Assembly (NCBI GenBank): GCA_002633025.1
Contig: NMRB01000042.1
Span: 159,752 to 223,751 of the forward strand
Length of the DNA: 64,000 nucleotides
Direction: 5' to 3'
Source: Notospermus geniculatus
Lineage: Eukaryota; Nemertea; Pilidiophora; Heteronemertea; Lineidae
Under the pieces are notes generated by a model that worked only from the letters and a program-made list of their open reading frames with translations, searched no databases and was not told the DNA's origin. Below, one piece after another: positions 1 to 13,575 of the stretch (within the stretch, counting starts at the first letter, position 1; every line of letters begins with the position of its first letter). Position numbers and translations under genes: made by a program.

Positions 1-346
1 TGTCAGTTGAGTGGTTGAGTGGACTCTTGTTATGATATTTGTGAGATCCACACAGTCACAGGAGCAATGTGGTAAATTTTCTCCAATATTCTCTCATTGA
101 TGTGGTATTTCTGGAGGATTCATTTCATCTTGAACCAATGGCTGAAAAATTCCGTGTAAATAATACAAAGGATAGGTTCTCTCCTAAGATCATTCTCAGT
201 AGGAACACCACCATATACAGTTATTCTTTTTCGTTTTTGTTGCATTATATTTTCCAAACCACAGCATCCTTCCTCTTCATCCATTCAAATTCAAGTTTGC
301 TTTAACCATTACTTTTACATTCTAACAATACTTTATATAGATGAGT

Positions 347-492
347 TTAACCCTTAGAGCGCCGTTACCGAGTATACTCGGTACGACAATTCTCTTTTTT
401 AGGACCGTTACCGAGTATAGACGATAACGGTCCTAAAATCCAAATTTCAAAACACATGCATTTTTGCAAATTTTGTTTTCTCTAAGGGTTAA
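347..492. mobile_element. Short piggyBac-type inverted-repeat element (MITE)
   Basis: The inner ends CCCTTAGAG (351) and CTCTAAGGG (480) are exact inverted repeats, and each is flanked by TTAA (347-350 and 489-492). A TTAA target duplication with CCC-starting ends is the hallmark of piggyBac elements. The 138-bp interior carries two further dyads: TACCGAGTATACTCGGTA near 372, and a hairpin around 402-436 whose arms read AGGACCGTTA and TAACGGTCCT. It has no coding capacity, so it is a non-autonomous copy. It lies just upstream of the first recognisable FAM13 exon, presumably in an intron. Confidence 0.65.
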
Positions 493-590
493 ATTTTCTT
501 CATTAAGAATTCAACAAAAGAACGATGTGTATTTTCTTTTTGATCATTTCATTTCTGTTTGTTTGACGGTGGGCGGGCTTTCTTTTCCAG

Positions 591-3500
591 TGCTGATTCA
601 AATACTGACGTTCCTCCATCACCTCCAATTGGTCAGACGCCAGTATCCACTAGGTGTGTAGATGTAGCCACGTAGTTAGAGTTGATGCACTCTTGCATCC
701 AGGCTCGCCTGGGCTGCTTGTCACTGTCTCATCCTATTGGCTATTCTTTCTCCTCTGACCACAGGAAAGCCCACAAACTATAAGCCAGTGTTCTCAATGT
801 ACTGAGCTCCTGTGAATTCTGAGCTTCCCAGTTACATGTAGTTAGTAGAGTCATATCAGCACCACAAAAAAACCTTCATTTTCATCATAACATCATCAGT
901 GGCCCACCATCTTGGATTTTTTTTGAAGAGCCAACTTGTGTGAGAAAACTCGCACATGTTGGCTCTCTATGGGCAACCCACCATAGAAAACTATAGGCAG
1001 TCATTGCCCATTGAGAGCCAAATTGCATGAGAAAACTCTCACAAGGAAAAGTGCCTTTACCCAACAGGAGGACATCAGTTGGCACCAACCTCTTGCCTAA
1101 ATTTGGTATCACTGATATGAGGAGAATAGTTTCAGAGTGACAAGCACTGGGGAGGACTGGTGTGAACTGTCATTTTCAACCATGATTTAACACATCATTC
1201 ACACTCCACTGCGATGGTACTTTCTGTCAGAAATAGAAAATGTGCATAAAAAGACTGAAAAGTGCCTAAACCTGTCAAATAAGTACGGGGTAGGCCTGTT
1301 CTTGGGAAAGCTCTTACTGAGTACTTTTCAGTCAATACCTATTTCAGGGGTTCGTATTCTAGAAGCTTCCTTTACTCTAAGGTTTACCTTTAGCAATTGT
1401 TTGCAGGGCAGAATACAAAAGCTTAAAGTGGACCTTGGAGATAAGGAGGCTTCTAGAATACAGGCCAGGGTTTGGTACTGTATCTGACATCAGTGTTTCT
1501 GCCAGGAATTTTTTCCAGGGGGGGGGGGGGCAAAGAGAAAATTTGACCGAATTCTTGGTCAAAAACACAAATTTTGACTACCGGTAATTTTGACTTTTTA
1601 AGGAGGGGACATACCCGCTGTACCCCGCTCTGGAGGAAACACTGTCTGTGTCATGTACATTTCTTCTGTTTTTGAAGCAATTACCACTGGCAGTGAAAGA
1701 ATTAATGCTTCAGCTTTCCAATCTAATGCCATTGCAATCCATTCCTTTGCTCATTTCAAGCCCTGCTTCTGTTTTATTTCTGAGCTCTGATTCTCATCCA
1801 TCTTGAACCCCATCCTACAAATGTAACCTGAAAAAAATGGAACAGTTATTCCTTAATGATACTTCATTTAGTTGATATTCAGTTATGTCTGACCATATCA
1901 GGTCCTGAGATTTCAAAACCTACTAATTCGAAGTGCTTCACAGGGTGTAGTCTAGGTTTTTCAGAAACACTTTTTTGTCACGAACAGGATTTATGAAGTG
2001 GTGTACAATGTAGCTGTTGATATTCCAACTTGTCTTCTTCACAAGGTTATTTACATTGAACGCACTCAGATCATTTTTAGCACAAATCATTGATCATTGA
2101 TGCACCGCTTCTATTTTCATAATCAAATGAACACAAGTAGGGTATTGCAGCAACCACAAGTTGTATCTAACCTGGCAGATGCATTGCATGTATTACCATC
2201 ATGTCTCGGCCTTCAGTGCTGATGTATAATGTGCATGACTTTGATTTACAGTAGTGCCAAACAAGAAGAAGACTACATGACAGCTGTGAAGCACCTGACA
2301 AAAAGAATACAGAGTAAGTTGTCTCATTTGACATTGGAGGTGAGCTGCTGAAAAGTATCATATTTCTCAGAATAAGTTCCAGCTCGGCCAGTTTTCTCAG
2401 CTCTTTCTCTACTCGCCCTGACAAGTATACTGACCAGTTCTTGCACTCGTTCTGAGGAATATCATATTTGTTCAATTCTGATTCTTGAATACTATCTCTA
2501 CCAATCTTACTCAGTTCCCAACACCATAGGTGTCTTATTGACTTATGCTTGATAGGTAATTTCTTTACTTGCAGCATTGAAGAGAAAAATCAAGCAATAT
2601 GAAGAATGCTTTGAGAAAGAAAATGGCTATCGGGTAAGTCAGTCACTTTTATATTTTATAGGGATTTTAGAATTTCGTTTTAGCCCCTCTCCTTGGAAGG
2701 ATTCTATGCTGTATAAGATAAGAAGACATTCAGACTGGCAGGCCATTAACCCGAATGTTTATTTTCTTACAGCCATCCCATTCGGTGAAATCCTCTGATC
2801 CAGAAATGAAGGTTGTAATCGGCGAACTTTCTAAAGCCAGGAAGGAACTCAAACGTAAGTCATTTACAGTATCCGTAGACTCAGTTATGGAGATTCATTT
2901 ACGGGGTATTTCCTCCCCAGTATTTGCGACACCCTGAATGCTATGGTTTTAACACACATAAACTGAAGTCCAGCCATTTTCTGTGCTGGTAATCATGCCA
3001 TGCAGTTTTAACATCAGATTTGATGATCTGAATGATTCTCTGGTGTTGTAGCCTTTTTGTTGTGGCATTTAGGAATCTTTCCCTTTCTCATATGCCACAG
3101 ATCGTAACAGAGAATTTGAAGGTACATGTAACATTATAGAAAAATACGAGCCAGAGCTTTATCCACACCCTGCTTTATCTGTCATGGTTATTAGAACTTC
3201 ATTGTGGTAGTGACTCTGAATCTGAAAACCGTGGCAGTTTTGCCAGTATAGCTCTATTCCAGTTGATTGATAGGTTAGCTAAGTGGAATTTTAACGTTCT
3301 TTTAGATGATGGCATCAGGTTGATTGACTGATAGCAATACCCCTGCTTTCTTCATAACTTTGTATCAGACCATTGGTCTGCCCACAGTCAAAAGTTCATA
3401 ATTCACATTATTCTGAGCTTTTGATTCAATCTGTTGATATCTACCATATCAGCATGTCAAGTGTGACAGTTCTGACACCTACTCTGAAAGTGCTACTTTT

Positions 3501-6500
3501 GGCTCGCATTTCTACCACTATCAAAAGAAATCACATTCATGCATGTCATCCCTATCCCACAAAGAATATCACTTATTATGGACTTTGCATCCGGGTAATG
3601 CCAATTAATGCTGCTGGAAGATGGCATTTTCCATTTGCCAGAAGTGTTTGATCGCATTATCATTTATTCAAGAGCTTCTGTAGTTACAGTAACTAACATC
3701 TAGGTAATGATAGGCTCAACCCATTACTGCACTGTGATCAACCCTATAGTTTAGATGTGTTAGATATTCAGGAATCTGAACCAGACTCACTCCTCACCAT
3801 AATCTTAAGTGACACTTCTTCTACAGTAATAAGTGACCAAACGAGGGACTAAATTAAGGGTGTGAAGATGACAAGTACCAAAACCTGTTTAGCAAAACGT
3901 GGTTAAATTTTCAGCCTTGTCTTATTTCACAGGTACAAAAGAAGAGTATCGAGGTAGCATGGAGCATTTATCAGAGCCGTATACAGGTTCTCGTCGGTCG
4001 TCAGAGGATGATGAGCAGGAGGCACCAGACATGCATTATACTCTTGAGATCATTAACCGACGGTTGAGGGAAAAGCGTCTCGATGCTGGGCGGCCTCAGG
4101 AACTCAGTGTAAGGAAAGAGAGGCTTTCTCTGTGTTGTCACTTGACTCCCAGAATACCCATGTATTCTTTACACTCATAGCCTCTATTCTATGATTAATG
4201 CTGTTCCTCTATATGGGAATTAGCTTCTTCAATGCAGTATATGAACCTTGCTGTATTATGATCACCATCGATGATTCAATTATCAGTGAGGAGTTGTACT
4301 GATTTTTGAGCAAAACTGATTAGTTTCCTGTTGTCTCAACTTACCGGTACCTTTCGTAATATGTTTCAGGAAATGGACAGTGCTCAAGTTCAAGATGAAA
4401 AATTAGCTGTACAGAAAGCTCTCTTATACTTCGAAAGTCTTCATGGCCGGCCGGTAAGTTTCTTATTGTAATTGTTCCAAATGTTTTGACAGAAGAAGTA
4501 CTTGTGAATCAGTTTCACCGTTCTATTTCATCGCAGATTATACAGAATATCAACTTCATGTTTCTATTTATTTCCAGATATCAAAAGAGGAAAAGGAGCT
4601 AATGCGCCCAGTATATGATAGATACAGAAATATTAAAAGAATTATATCAAGTCCGAAAGTTCCTTCGGTAAGTTTGTTCATAAGTCTCAAACCCTGAGTT
4701 TACATTCCATCGCTGGGCGATAGGTTCATTATCTGGAGTTATTTTGGAAATGGCTGTAGGTTTAGCGAGGAGCATGCACACACTGACTGCAAGCACAGTC
4801 TTAAAAAATTATGTTGTCATCGTACGTCTCGTCATTTGGTTCAGAAGGGACCAATCAGTGACGCAGTACAATGTGAATTATTGTTTGGGGGTCAAAGATT
4901 TCATTGAGTGGTGCTATCGTCACCGACACTATGTCCTTTCAGAGAGGGTTGAAAGATTCAAGGTGCTGGTATCATTACTTTCTGGCATCCAGGACTAATA
5001 CGATTTCCTTGTGTGCAAAAGTTCAAGTACAAGTACTTGTGATATACTGTGTAAAACGTACTATGCCAGGACTTGCTTGTTTGAAATAGAATTTTTTCTA
5101 GCTTGCCATTAACATTTCACTCCATGGTCTATTCTCCTGCTGTTATTATAAAGAATTGCCACCAAAATGAAATTAATGCCAGGTTGAGAGGTTGCAGTTT
5201 TGAACCACAGGCCCTGGCAAGTATGTTTTCCTGCTGAGAAACTAGCATCATTGTCTTCCAGCATCTTCGACCTTCATGTGTTTCTCAAGACCTTGAAACT
5301 TACCTTACCTTGGATGGTATTCTTTCATTACAGGAAAAATCTCGGGAGCTCCAGCCATTACCTGAAGATCAACCATTAGAGTTCTCCCCTTCTTCCAATC
5401 AGTCAACAAACAGGGTATGTACTTCAAGGGGTTACCATGGTTACATTTGACATGTCTTTAGAAAATATTGAAACGAGAGCCGAATGCCGAATGCAGCATT
5501 ATCAGCCCGTACACAACATTGGGTGAATTTTGTACAGCAGGAGGGAACCAGAGTGCCCAGACTCCAAAGAAAATCTGTGCTGTCGAAGAGAGTCGCCCTT
5601 CTATTACATGAAGAGCTGGTCCGGTGCGGGAATTGAACCCAGGACCTCAGATGTGACAGGTGCCTATGTTTCCACTGCACCTCTCTGACAGCCTGACCTG
5701 TCTTCTTCACCTGAGTATCTTTGGGTCTGTTCAAGTTCGTCACTTTCCTGGCAAAGTATGATTTCTGACAATTATTCCAGAAGTTCCCTTCCTCAACGTT
5801 CTGGTTCGCTCGAAATTATCAAAATCTCGTATTTTTAGGTCCCTATCAAGATTCCCACTGTAGATATCGATGAAGATGAGTTGGCATTTGACTTCATGGT
5901 GACCAGAGACCTCAATATTGCTGCAAATAACTTCGACAACGGGACTGCCAGTTTAGATCGCAGATTGTCATATCCAGGCAGGTTAAAAGATCAACGTTCT
6001 GAAGCTGGACTTCATGAAATGGACACGTGAGTACCAGTACCATTCATCTTTTCTCCATTTATACCAAACTCCAAAGTGTTTGTCTGGACTGGAATGGTGA
6101 TGCCCTGACGTTTATATTAGAACAGAAATACATGCAATAATGACATTTGAGTGGAGACCTCTTTCAATGCGTGTTCTAGTTCCTTGCTTCAGGCATAGGT
6201 GGCAGCATGAGGTAGATTTGCTGTGTTCACTCCAACATGTTTTTCAATCACTCTTTGGCACTATGTTGAAACTTAGAAAAATCTGAGTTGTTGGTATGTA
6301 CATGTATATAAACAACCCTTCTACACTCTGGTATTTTGACCCTTTTCAGAACCCAATTACTCGAGGAGCTATCAAAAGCACGGGTAGATAAACGCAGACT
6401 GAGACGGGTGCTGAAAGAATTCGAGGATGAGTTCTTCGAAAAGACGGGTAGGAAAGTTCAAAAGGAAGATAGGTCTCCAAAAGAAGCAGAGTACATGGCG

Positions 6501-6708
6501 TATAAGGTAGGATCTCAATCTTTGGTCATGAATTATGAATTCAACACATAACAATGGTTATTTGTTGAGATGAGGAAAATTAGAGGTATATTGAACTCAG
6601 ACATGCTACAAATAAGCACAATATTGTTTTCCTTTGCAGCAAGTGAAAGCCAAGTTACGTCTTCTTGATGCTCTCATTTCAAAACGTGATCCGACCTCGT
6701 CATTATGA
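591..6708 (+). CDS. FAM13: FAM13-family protein, C-terminal part (5' exons off the left edge)
   Basis: Eleven phase-compatible exons: 591-653, 2252-2313, 2575-2633, 2773-2854, 3933-4108, 4370-4453, 4578-4667, 5334-5414, 5839-6026, 6350-6506 and 6640-6708 (TGA stop), giving about 369 residues. All junctions are AG/GT. The family match rests on three blocks: a coiled-coil HLTKRIQTLKRKIKQYEECF followed by PSHSVKSSDPEM; the ALLYFESLHGRP / YDRYRNIKRI block; and the C-terminal FEDEFFEKTGRKVQKEDR ... KAKLRLLDALISKRD block, which is diagnostic of FAM13A/B. Vertebrate FAM13A has an N-terminal RhoGAP domain; none is visible here, so it must lie in the missing 5' part or be absent. The proline-rich exon at 591 is short and is placed mainly by phase. 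FAM13A is linked to Rho and Wnt signalling in vertebrates; no function is shown directly here. Single invertebrate homologues usually cannot be split into A, B or C. Confidence 0.88.
5454..5705 (-). mobile_element. tRNA-derived SINE-like sequence in a FAM13 intron
   Basis: Read on the minus strand, the head (about 5700 to 5610) has a box-B-like GGTTCAATTCC (around 5630) preceded by a box-A-like stretch near 5690, at normal tRNA spacing. This is followed by a unique-looking body down to about 5454. That is the layout of a tRNA-headed SINE. It sits inside the intron between the FAM13 exons 5334-5414 and 5839-6026. The 3' tail and target-site duplications are not clear. Confidence 0.5.
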
Positions 6709-9700
6709 CCGCCTTGGATAGAACTGGTTTAAGTGTAAATATGGATGTAATTTATTGTTTGATTGATCGAAAGAGTACATTTGGATATATACATGTAAAC
6801 ACTTGCACATTGGAAAACACTGATGAAAATGGTTCAGAATCACTGGATTTTTGTAAGTGCTCTGGAGAACGTTGGGAACAAAGTGGCCAAACAGCATTCC
6901 ATATACATGTACTACATCTCTTCAAATATTTAAATGCATGAGTATTTGGAATTTTAGCATGGTCTGTATGGCACTGATTGGTTGCATATTTTTGGACAGC
7001 CTCTTGATTGTGAAGTCCATTCGATTCTAAACAATGTGCCTTGCTTCTTTGGCAGAAAATTTCATTGACTTCTCACCAATGTTTTGATTTTTGATCATAC
7101 CAAAATGAAATGAATGAGGGTTTATTTGATTTTCCTTGTGGATCATTCTGATTAGGATGCTACTAAATCAAATATCCTTCTGTACTCAAAAAACAAAGAA
7201 ACTGCACACAACTACTGCGCATAATCTTCCTGTGACAAAATGTTGTGAAGTTATTTTTAGCATAGCTCATACATCTGAATAAAAAAATGAACTGATCATC
7301 AGTGCCACCTTTTTGGTTGTGACAACTTGATTCATGGGGTGTGGGGGGAGGGGGCAGGTAGCTGCCTCCCATAGTCTCTCTTACTTCATCAGTGAGGAAT
7401 TTTGCCCACAACTTTTTGAGGCCATACATCTGGCAATTTTATATCATATCCAGGCATCTAGTTAGTGCTGTGTGTGGTGATAAAAACATGCGTTGGCTTA
7501 TTCTGTGCTAAAAAATCACTGGCCCATTGCCAATAGCCGACCGGTACATATATAATTCTAATGGGCGATGACGGGAGGAAATAATTATTTCCTCCTGGCG
7601 ATGATATATAGAGTTCCTTGTTTTTCTACACCATTTGCATATCCTGAATACAATGTTATTTCACTCGCCAATGCAGTGTCCTACTTAACACGTTAAAAAA
7701 TCCCTTGCTTGATTTACATGACTTGTTTCATATCAAGGATGGTTGGAGTCAGTGAATTACTTCCATTTTCTATTGTGCCATTATTTCTCACTTCCATGTC
7801 AAAAGTAAGGCTATTTGTCTACCGGTAGTTCGGTACTGAAGTAACTGTTTATATTAGCCTAGTTATTCGGAATGTAGAGTGAGCTTGCATGACTAGCGTG
7901 TTTTTCCCGACTATTTGCCTGTTGACAGTGCAGCACAACATCGGTATCTTATTCTAAAATTTTACATGTATGTTGTTCACAGATAAAGAAAGAGTTATCA
8001 TCAGAATTGACACCACAACTTGTTTTAATACTTTTGGTATTGATACTGATATATTGTTAAGTAATTTAGAAGGATTATCTTGTTGTATTATGATCGAAAT
8101 TTTACTGTGCTTTTAAGCCGTCCCTTTCCCTTGATTTTAGATGGATGTGGATGTCAGACAGAACCAATTGAGTTTTTTTCATGCAGAGCAGCATTGGTTG
8201 AATGAAGCATACTGCACAAAATTGCTGTCTGCGGTTTCTTCTAACATCAGTCGTTTCAGATACATGGACTCCTTTCAATAAATGTGACCCGTGCCAGCAA
8301 AATGAGTCAGAATCAACCAGAAAGAAGACTCAAGATGACACCAGAGAACAACTGTAGAAATTGACGGAGTCAAATTTCACAATGGCCAGACAATACTGAA
8401 ATCAACAATCCGTTGGTGCACTTTGGGTTTTCTTCTTTGCGCATTCCGGCTCATTTTGCTGGCATGGTCACAAATAGTCAAAGGTGTCACATGTAGATCT
8501 ATCCATTTTAATCATATCTAATTAGAGAAAATTTTCATAATTCAGTTGATGAAAGTGGCCAATCAGTTCAGAACGCCTTACGGAATCAAAGAAATGGTCG
8601 TATGACATGTATGATGTATGTAGTGTACATTTCTTACCTTTTGCTACTTTGTTACCTTTGATCATTGCATGTTGCTTAGTATTTACACCTGATGTTCATA
8701 ATACAGTGCTTTTACTTCAAATTGTACAATGCATATTCCTGTGATTTGTGGCAGTTGTCGTCAAGGAAACATCTTGCAGAAATATTTCCTGTTTGATCAA
8801 TGAAGTCAGTGGCATTGGAATTGATTTGAATCATTAATCTGTAGGCCTACGTATCAGTTTGCTGTCCCCTTAATAAGGAAACGTTGTATATGACAATTGA
8901 TAGCAAAAGTTGTGAGGAAATGTAAGCCAAGATAATGTGGAAAGTGCAGTGGTAGTGAAAAAGATTTTGCTGAAAATGTCACTTTTATTCCTTTGCTTCT
9001 AAAGGGGAGGTTGTGTACATCCCAAGAGTCGATTAAAGGTTAAACTGGTCTAATGAGTATCTGAGTTTGGATGCTCTTTACTTGTTTCATTTCACAGTCC
9101 ACTTGAAACAGGCCCTGCACATGATTTCATGTTCTTGGTCTACAGAACCACTCAGTCGACTTCAGATTCTGCAGGAGCTTTAAATTGTTAGGAATTGTTA
9201 TGACACACAGATGTACGGTAATGACATGAGGTGTTTTGTTGTAACACCTGGCAGCAGAAGGGTGTACCTTCTGAGTGTAGTTCTGTATTGCCATGTTTTA
9301 CGTACAGTCGTCATCCACACAGGGACTGGATATGCCTTGGCAAAGAGTAGGAAAGAAATATTAGGTTGATGTCTCTAACACACCACTTGGTTTGTCCCTG
9401 ACACTGTCTTTGGCAATTTTATGAAATACAGAAAAAAAGTTATGATTCTGATATTCACTGAAACCCTGTTGCATAGGAACGTTCTCATCGAATACTCTCC
9501 AATGAATACCTATTTAATGGGGTTTAGGGGCCTTTCATTCTTCTTTTTAAAATGATTTTCAAATGTTACAGAATTTACTTTGGCAATGAAAGGGTTAATG
9601 TGATAGCTCAACCAGCTTATGAAAATAGATTAACACCATCTGTTGGTATTGTATCATATCTGTTCCTTTGGAGAGCAAACCTGGTGATGTTGCCTCAACA

Positions 9701-10499
9701 TGGATAACTTCAGTATCATTGGGCCAAACTTGTAAGCTGTAAATTTCATTTGGTGTGTGATACAAGATATTAGACTGTGATGTGTTATGAAATGCTGTAC
9801 AAAAATTATATTCTGTGATATTTTAGATGGTAATTCCTCAGTTGAATGTGAAGTTGTCAGAAAAAAACAATGTCATTTGAATCTGTCTCGACAGTTTGTC
9901 CATTGTGCCATATTCTGCGCTTGTCATCTGTCGGTTGACTGCATGTTCCTTGTTTTTTATTGGTTCATATCAAAACTCCCACAAGTGTTTGGTTTGCAAG
10001 CTCAATTTTATCCACCGTAATCACAATTATCTGGTTATAAACGTATCTCCATGTCAACATGTTATACCATGGGTATGAATCCCATGTGTTACCATGAGTT
10101 TAAAGGGGATTTCTATTGGTATACTTTGATGCTCTGCCTCTCTTTGTGGCAAGAATTCCCCTTTAACATCTGTGATACTCTTCATTAACCAATCAATATA
10201 CCTAATAGAGGGAAATTTTTGAAAAATTGATGTCCTGAATATGATAAGGTATTTTTTGTCGTATCTTCGAGCAGCTGTAACACCTGGATACGACAGTTTA
10301 TAAAGCATGTTTTGTACGTACCGGGTATATCTTGACGTTCATCTCATCATTTTCGAATAATCTGTGGAGAGAAACTTTTTTTAATGTGTCACCCCATATG
10401 TCACCCCGCCAACACAATGTTGCACCAGGTGATATTTTACTTCTGAACCTTTTGCTGTGTTTTCCTGTTAACTGCCTGTAAATCAAACTGCTCGTGTAC
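6709..10499 (+). other. FAM13 3' UTR and/or intergenic DNA
   Basis: No open frame here looks like protein. The DNA is AT-rich and largely free of inverted-repeat elements, unlike 15-30 kb, which is what a long 3' UTR would look like. An AATAAA at 8277-8282 and another at 13242-13247 are the candidate ends of the FAM13 transcript. The true end cannot be chosen without cDNA. Confidence 0.4.
8277..8282 (+). terminator. Candidate polyadenylation signal (FAM13)
   Basis: AATAAA on the plus strand about 1.57 kb after the FAM13 stop codon. A second AATAAA at 13242-13247 is the alternative. Neither has independent support. Confidence 0.3.
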
Positions 10500-10502
10500 G
10501 GT

Positions 10503-10552
10503 CAGCTTGTCATTACCACGGTTAGGCCAGCTTGTCATTACCACGGTTAGGC
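10503..10552. repeat. 25-bp unit repeated twice
   Basis: Two exact adjacent copies of a 25-bp unit that begins CAGCTTGTCATTACCACGG, 10503-10527 and 10528-10552. The second copy runs into the left end of the MITE at 10550. Confidence 0.8.
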
Positions 10553-10999
10553 CACACTTTTTATATTCTTTGGTTCACGGGCCCGCCGACGTCCGAAAAT
10601 CCAAAAGTGAAAAAAAAATAAAATCGTGAAATTCGTTTTTTTTTATTTCCGCCGATGTTCACCAACACATGAGAATCTCAAAACAAAAAACAAAAATAAA
10701 AAAGCCGTCTGCGATACCTAATTCTGCGTTAGATATATTGATGACCATGTCCAAGTCATACACCAAACTGCCTGACGCAATGTTTCAGAGCAATATGTTT
10801 CACAGCAGTAAAGTTTATTTCTTTAAAAATAGTATTTTTTTAATTTTTTTATTTCCTCCGACATCAGGAAATGGACAAAACAAGACCGCAACATTTTTAA
10901 AAAGCGAAAACAGGATTTTATTTTTATTTTTATTTCGCCCTCCGTACCTGAGTTTACACAAGAGGCGCCCGTGAACCAAAGAATATTAAAAGCGTGGCC
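10550..10999. mobile_element. PIF/Harbinger-like MITE, 450 bp
   Basis: The two ends, about 32 bp each, are near-perfect inverted repeats: left GGCCACACTTTTTATATTC at 10550, right GAATATTAAAAGCGTGGCC ending at 10999. Both continue into TTTGGTTCACGGGC or its complement. The element is flanked by TTA on both sides (10547-10549 and 11000-11002). A 3-bp TTA target duplication with GG-starting ends is typical of the PIF/Harbinger superfamily. The A/T-run-rich interior contains no transposase. Confidence 0.72.
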
Positions 11000-13241
11000 T
11001 TATCTTCAACTATTTCACAAAATCGTTCACATTTTGATTGTGTAAGACACAGGGATGTATATTCGAGGGATGCTGAGATAAATGTCTGACCGTTGGATGT
11101 GTAGGGCCTGTGCTGCGTACTGCTTCAGGATTGAGGCAGCCTCAGTCATGGTTTTGATGTACCTATGTCACGCTAAATATATTTCAATGATTTGGACCAG
11201 GACCAAGGGTTTCTCATGAAATAAAGACACAACAGTTAATACTAAACTGCGACTGTCGGAAAACCCAGTACCGGTATCAAAACCCTATTATAATATTTGT
11301 ATGACATACTTGGCCATAAAAAGCTTCAGTTTGAGATTAGTTCCAGATTGTTCAGGGTGGCTGAACAATCATTGTTTGAATGAGGTGAGGTAAACTGACT
11401 GAAGAATGTCACCAATAATTAAATTTCACATTTCAGCAAGGGGCGCTTCAACATTGTTCAAGCTGAGGGTAGTGCCTTCCAGATGGACTTCTGATAGTTT
11501 GGAAGAGTGGTACTCCTTGCATGAACACGTTGAACCCTCCCTATATATATATGCATATTTGGTAACCATGAATAATCGCTGCTGATGTGTCAACTGCACC
11601 ATTTTAGCAAAGTGCACATCAGACCTGGTGTAAGTTATGTAATCAGTGTTCAAAAGCCAAACCTGCAATGGATTAGGTAAAGCAAAAAAGGTCACCAAAC
11701 TTGTTACACAACAGGTAACAAATGGCATTTAACCCTACATGTATCTCATTCAAACTAGGACTGCTCAGCAAACTGAGAAGTGATCTGAACCCAGTCTCAA
11801 TTGGAAGCTTATTCCGGTACCCTTGTGCATCTGTGCCATGTCATATAAATTGTATGAATACTGGTAGTTATGGTATGTGACCCGCACTTGCGAAGTGGGC
11901 GCTTGGTGCAAGTGATCATCATTGGTCATCAGTTTATTCAACTGTTATCACTGCTGTCTTCGTCTATTGTAAACCCAGCTATTTGCTGCTAGTGTAAAGC
12001 TGTTTTAACGTCATGGATACGATGAATACTGAGAGACCACAATATGTCCGATGATTAAATTGAACTTTGAAAGGGTTAAAACCCTTCCTTCGGTTGTGAG
12101 AAGTGAGTGGGTAACATACTAGTATTGGGTTTTCCTATAATCAAAGTTATAGCTACTATTGTGTCTATACAAGGAGAGTCCGTTAACCATTGTTCCAAGT
12201 GATGCACATGTATATGTTTGTGTTGTTACAATCTGTGTATGCAATTTGTACTCCAGATTTTATCGTGCAAATGCTTTCAAGTAAAACCTTACTCTCGGCA
12301 ATGGATTACAAGGGTATTTCATGTCAGGTTGATTAAATGCAGGAAGCTCATTTGCATGACTGTGTTCTCCTCTTGTCAGTGCCATCTGCTTCAATTGGTT
12401 TTGTGGATTATCCTTAACCAGATGTGTCACGCTAATACCAGCAGTTTTACCACCACAAACCCTGTATGGTGTGATCCATGCAATATATTATGAGATACTG
12501 CATGTGAGGACATGCATTTTACCCTTTCAAACTAAAAAGTTTCTGTGTAGAAAAAGAAACCAAGGAATGTATTGGGATAACTCATCATCTCCAAGCAGGT
12601 CATTCAGACATAACTCCTATGTCAAACCTCTTTTGAGGCAACAGCTGAGTGAAATGGCCTGAGTCTCAGACTAATTTGTGTAAGAAAGAGACTGAAGAAA
12701 ACCATGAAATTCCCAAAATTAATTTCTTGCACTCTTCCATTGTCATATAATGCTCAGCATCTGTGACCCCTGTTGATCAAAAAAGATCTGAAGTTTCTCA
12801 TCTCTCTAATCAAAAACCATTTTCAGAATACATGTATAACGGTTTTGCTCTTGTTAATTGTCATGATGGGTGTCTTTATCATTCAATGTTATGTTACAGA
12901 AAACTTGGGACTTGAATTAAACATTATCTTTGTGCTAGACACTGTACTTAATACCACCACTGACCTTTGATTCATGAAGAAATCAAATGGTTGTACATAT
13001 TGTGGTTGGTAGGCCTATAAAATGCAGGGTGCAGGTTTGACCTACAGGCAGTTGTTTTGCCTTGCATATGAATTCGCCATTGGACACTAACACTGACCCT
13101 AACCATTAATCTGCAACCTGCACTTTATACCAACCTCATAAATTGATTCCTTTTTGCACCAAGGACCAAAGACTGTCCTATTTATGATATGTTACACAAG
13201 CATTAAGTGTATAGAAGTGTTTAGTCTAAGCCATTTGTGAA
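11000..13241. other. Stretch without recognised genes
   Basis: Apart from a short transposon-like peptide remnant near 11545-11602, no exon with matching splice sites or family similarity was seen. It may be the distal FAM13 3' UTR, because AATAAA on the plus strand occurs at 13242-13247, just before the convergent glutathione peroxidase gene ends. Confidence 0.35.
11545..11602 (-). pseudogene. Remnant of a transposon-type helix-turn-helix peptide
   Basis: The minus strand encodes MVQLTHQQRLFMVTKYA. It is clearly related to MHLTHQQRSFVVTEYA, encoded on the plus strand at 27050. The pattern (M-x-L-T-x-x-Q-R-x-F-x-V) resembles the N-terminal helix-turn-helix (DUF4817-like) domain found in transposon-related proteins. 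Only about 19 residues remain, so this is a decayed fragment. The family name comes from memory of the pattern and is tentative. Confidence 0.35.
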
Positions 13242-13503
13242 AATAAACAATGTTGAGAGATTTATCAAAATAATGCTTTCTGCCTTTTCCCAGTGATTTA
13301 TCAGGATGAAAAGGCTGAGGAACCGATTTGGTATGCCCTGCCCTCACATAGGCCTATCTGAATTGAGAGCCTTTTCATTTCATCACCTGACCAGGTCAGT
13401 TGGAGCTAACTTTCCTGACCTGCCTTGACAACGTGAGGATCCTATATACTTTTCCTGCACACAGAAATGCATAACAAGAGGAACATGACTTGTCCACAAA
13501 AGT

Positions 13504-13509
13504 TTTATT
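13504..13509 (-). terminator. Polyadenylation signal of the glutathione peroxidase gene
   Basis: AATAAA on the minus strand (TTTATT on plus), 253 nt past the stop codon and about 70 nt past the SECIS core. This gives a compact 3' UTR of normal size for a selenoprotein mRNA. Confidence 0.6.
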
Positions 13510-13575
13510 GCAAGAATCAAACACATTACAGTTTCACCAATAACAGAATGCACAATGTCATTAGTTAACCATATA

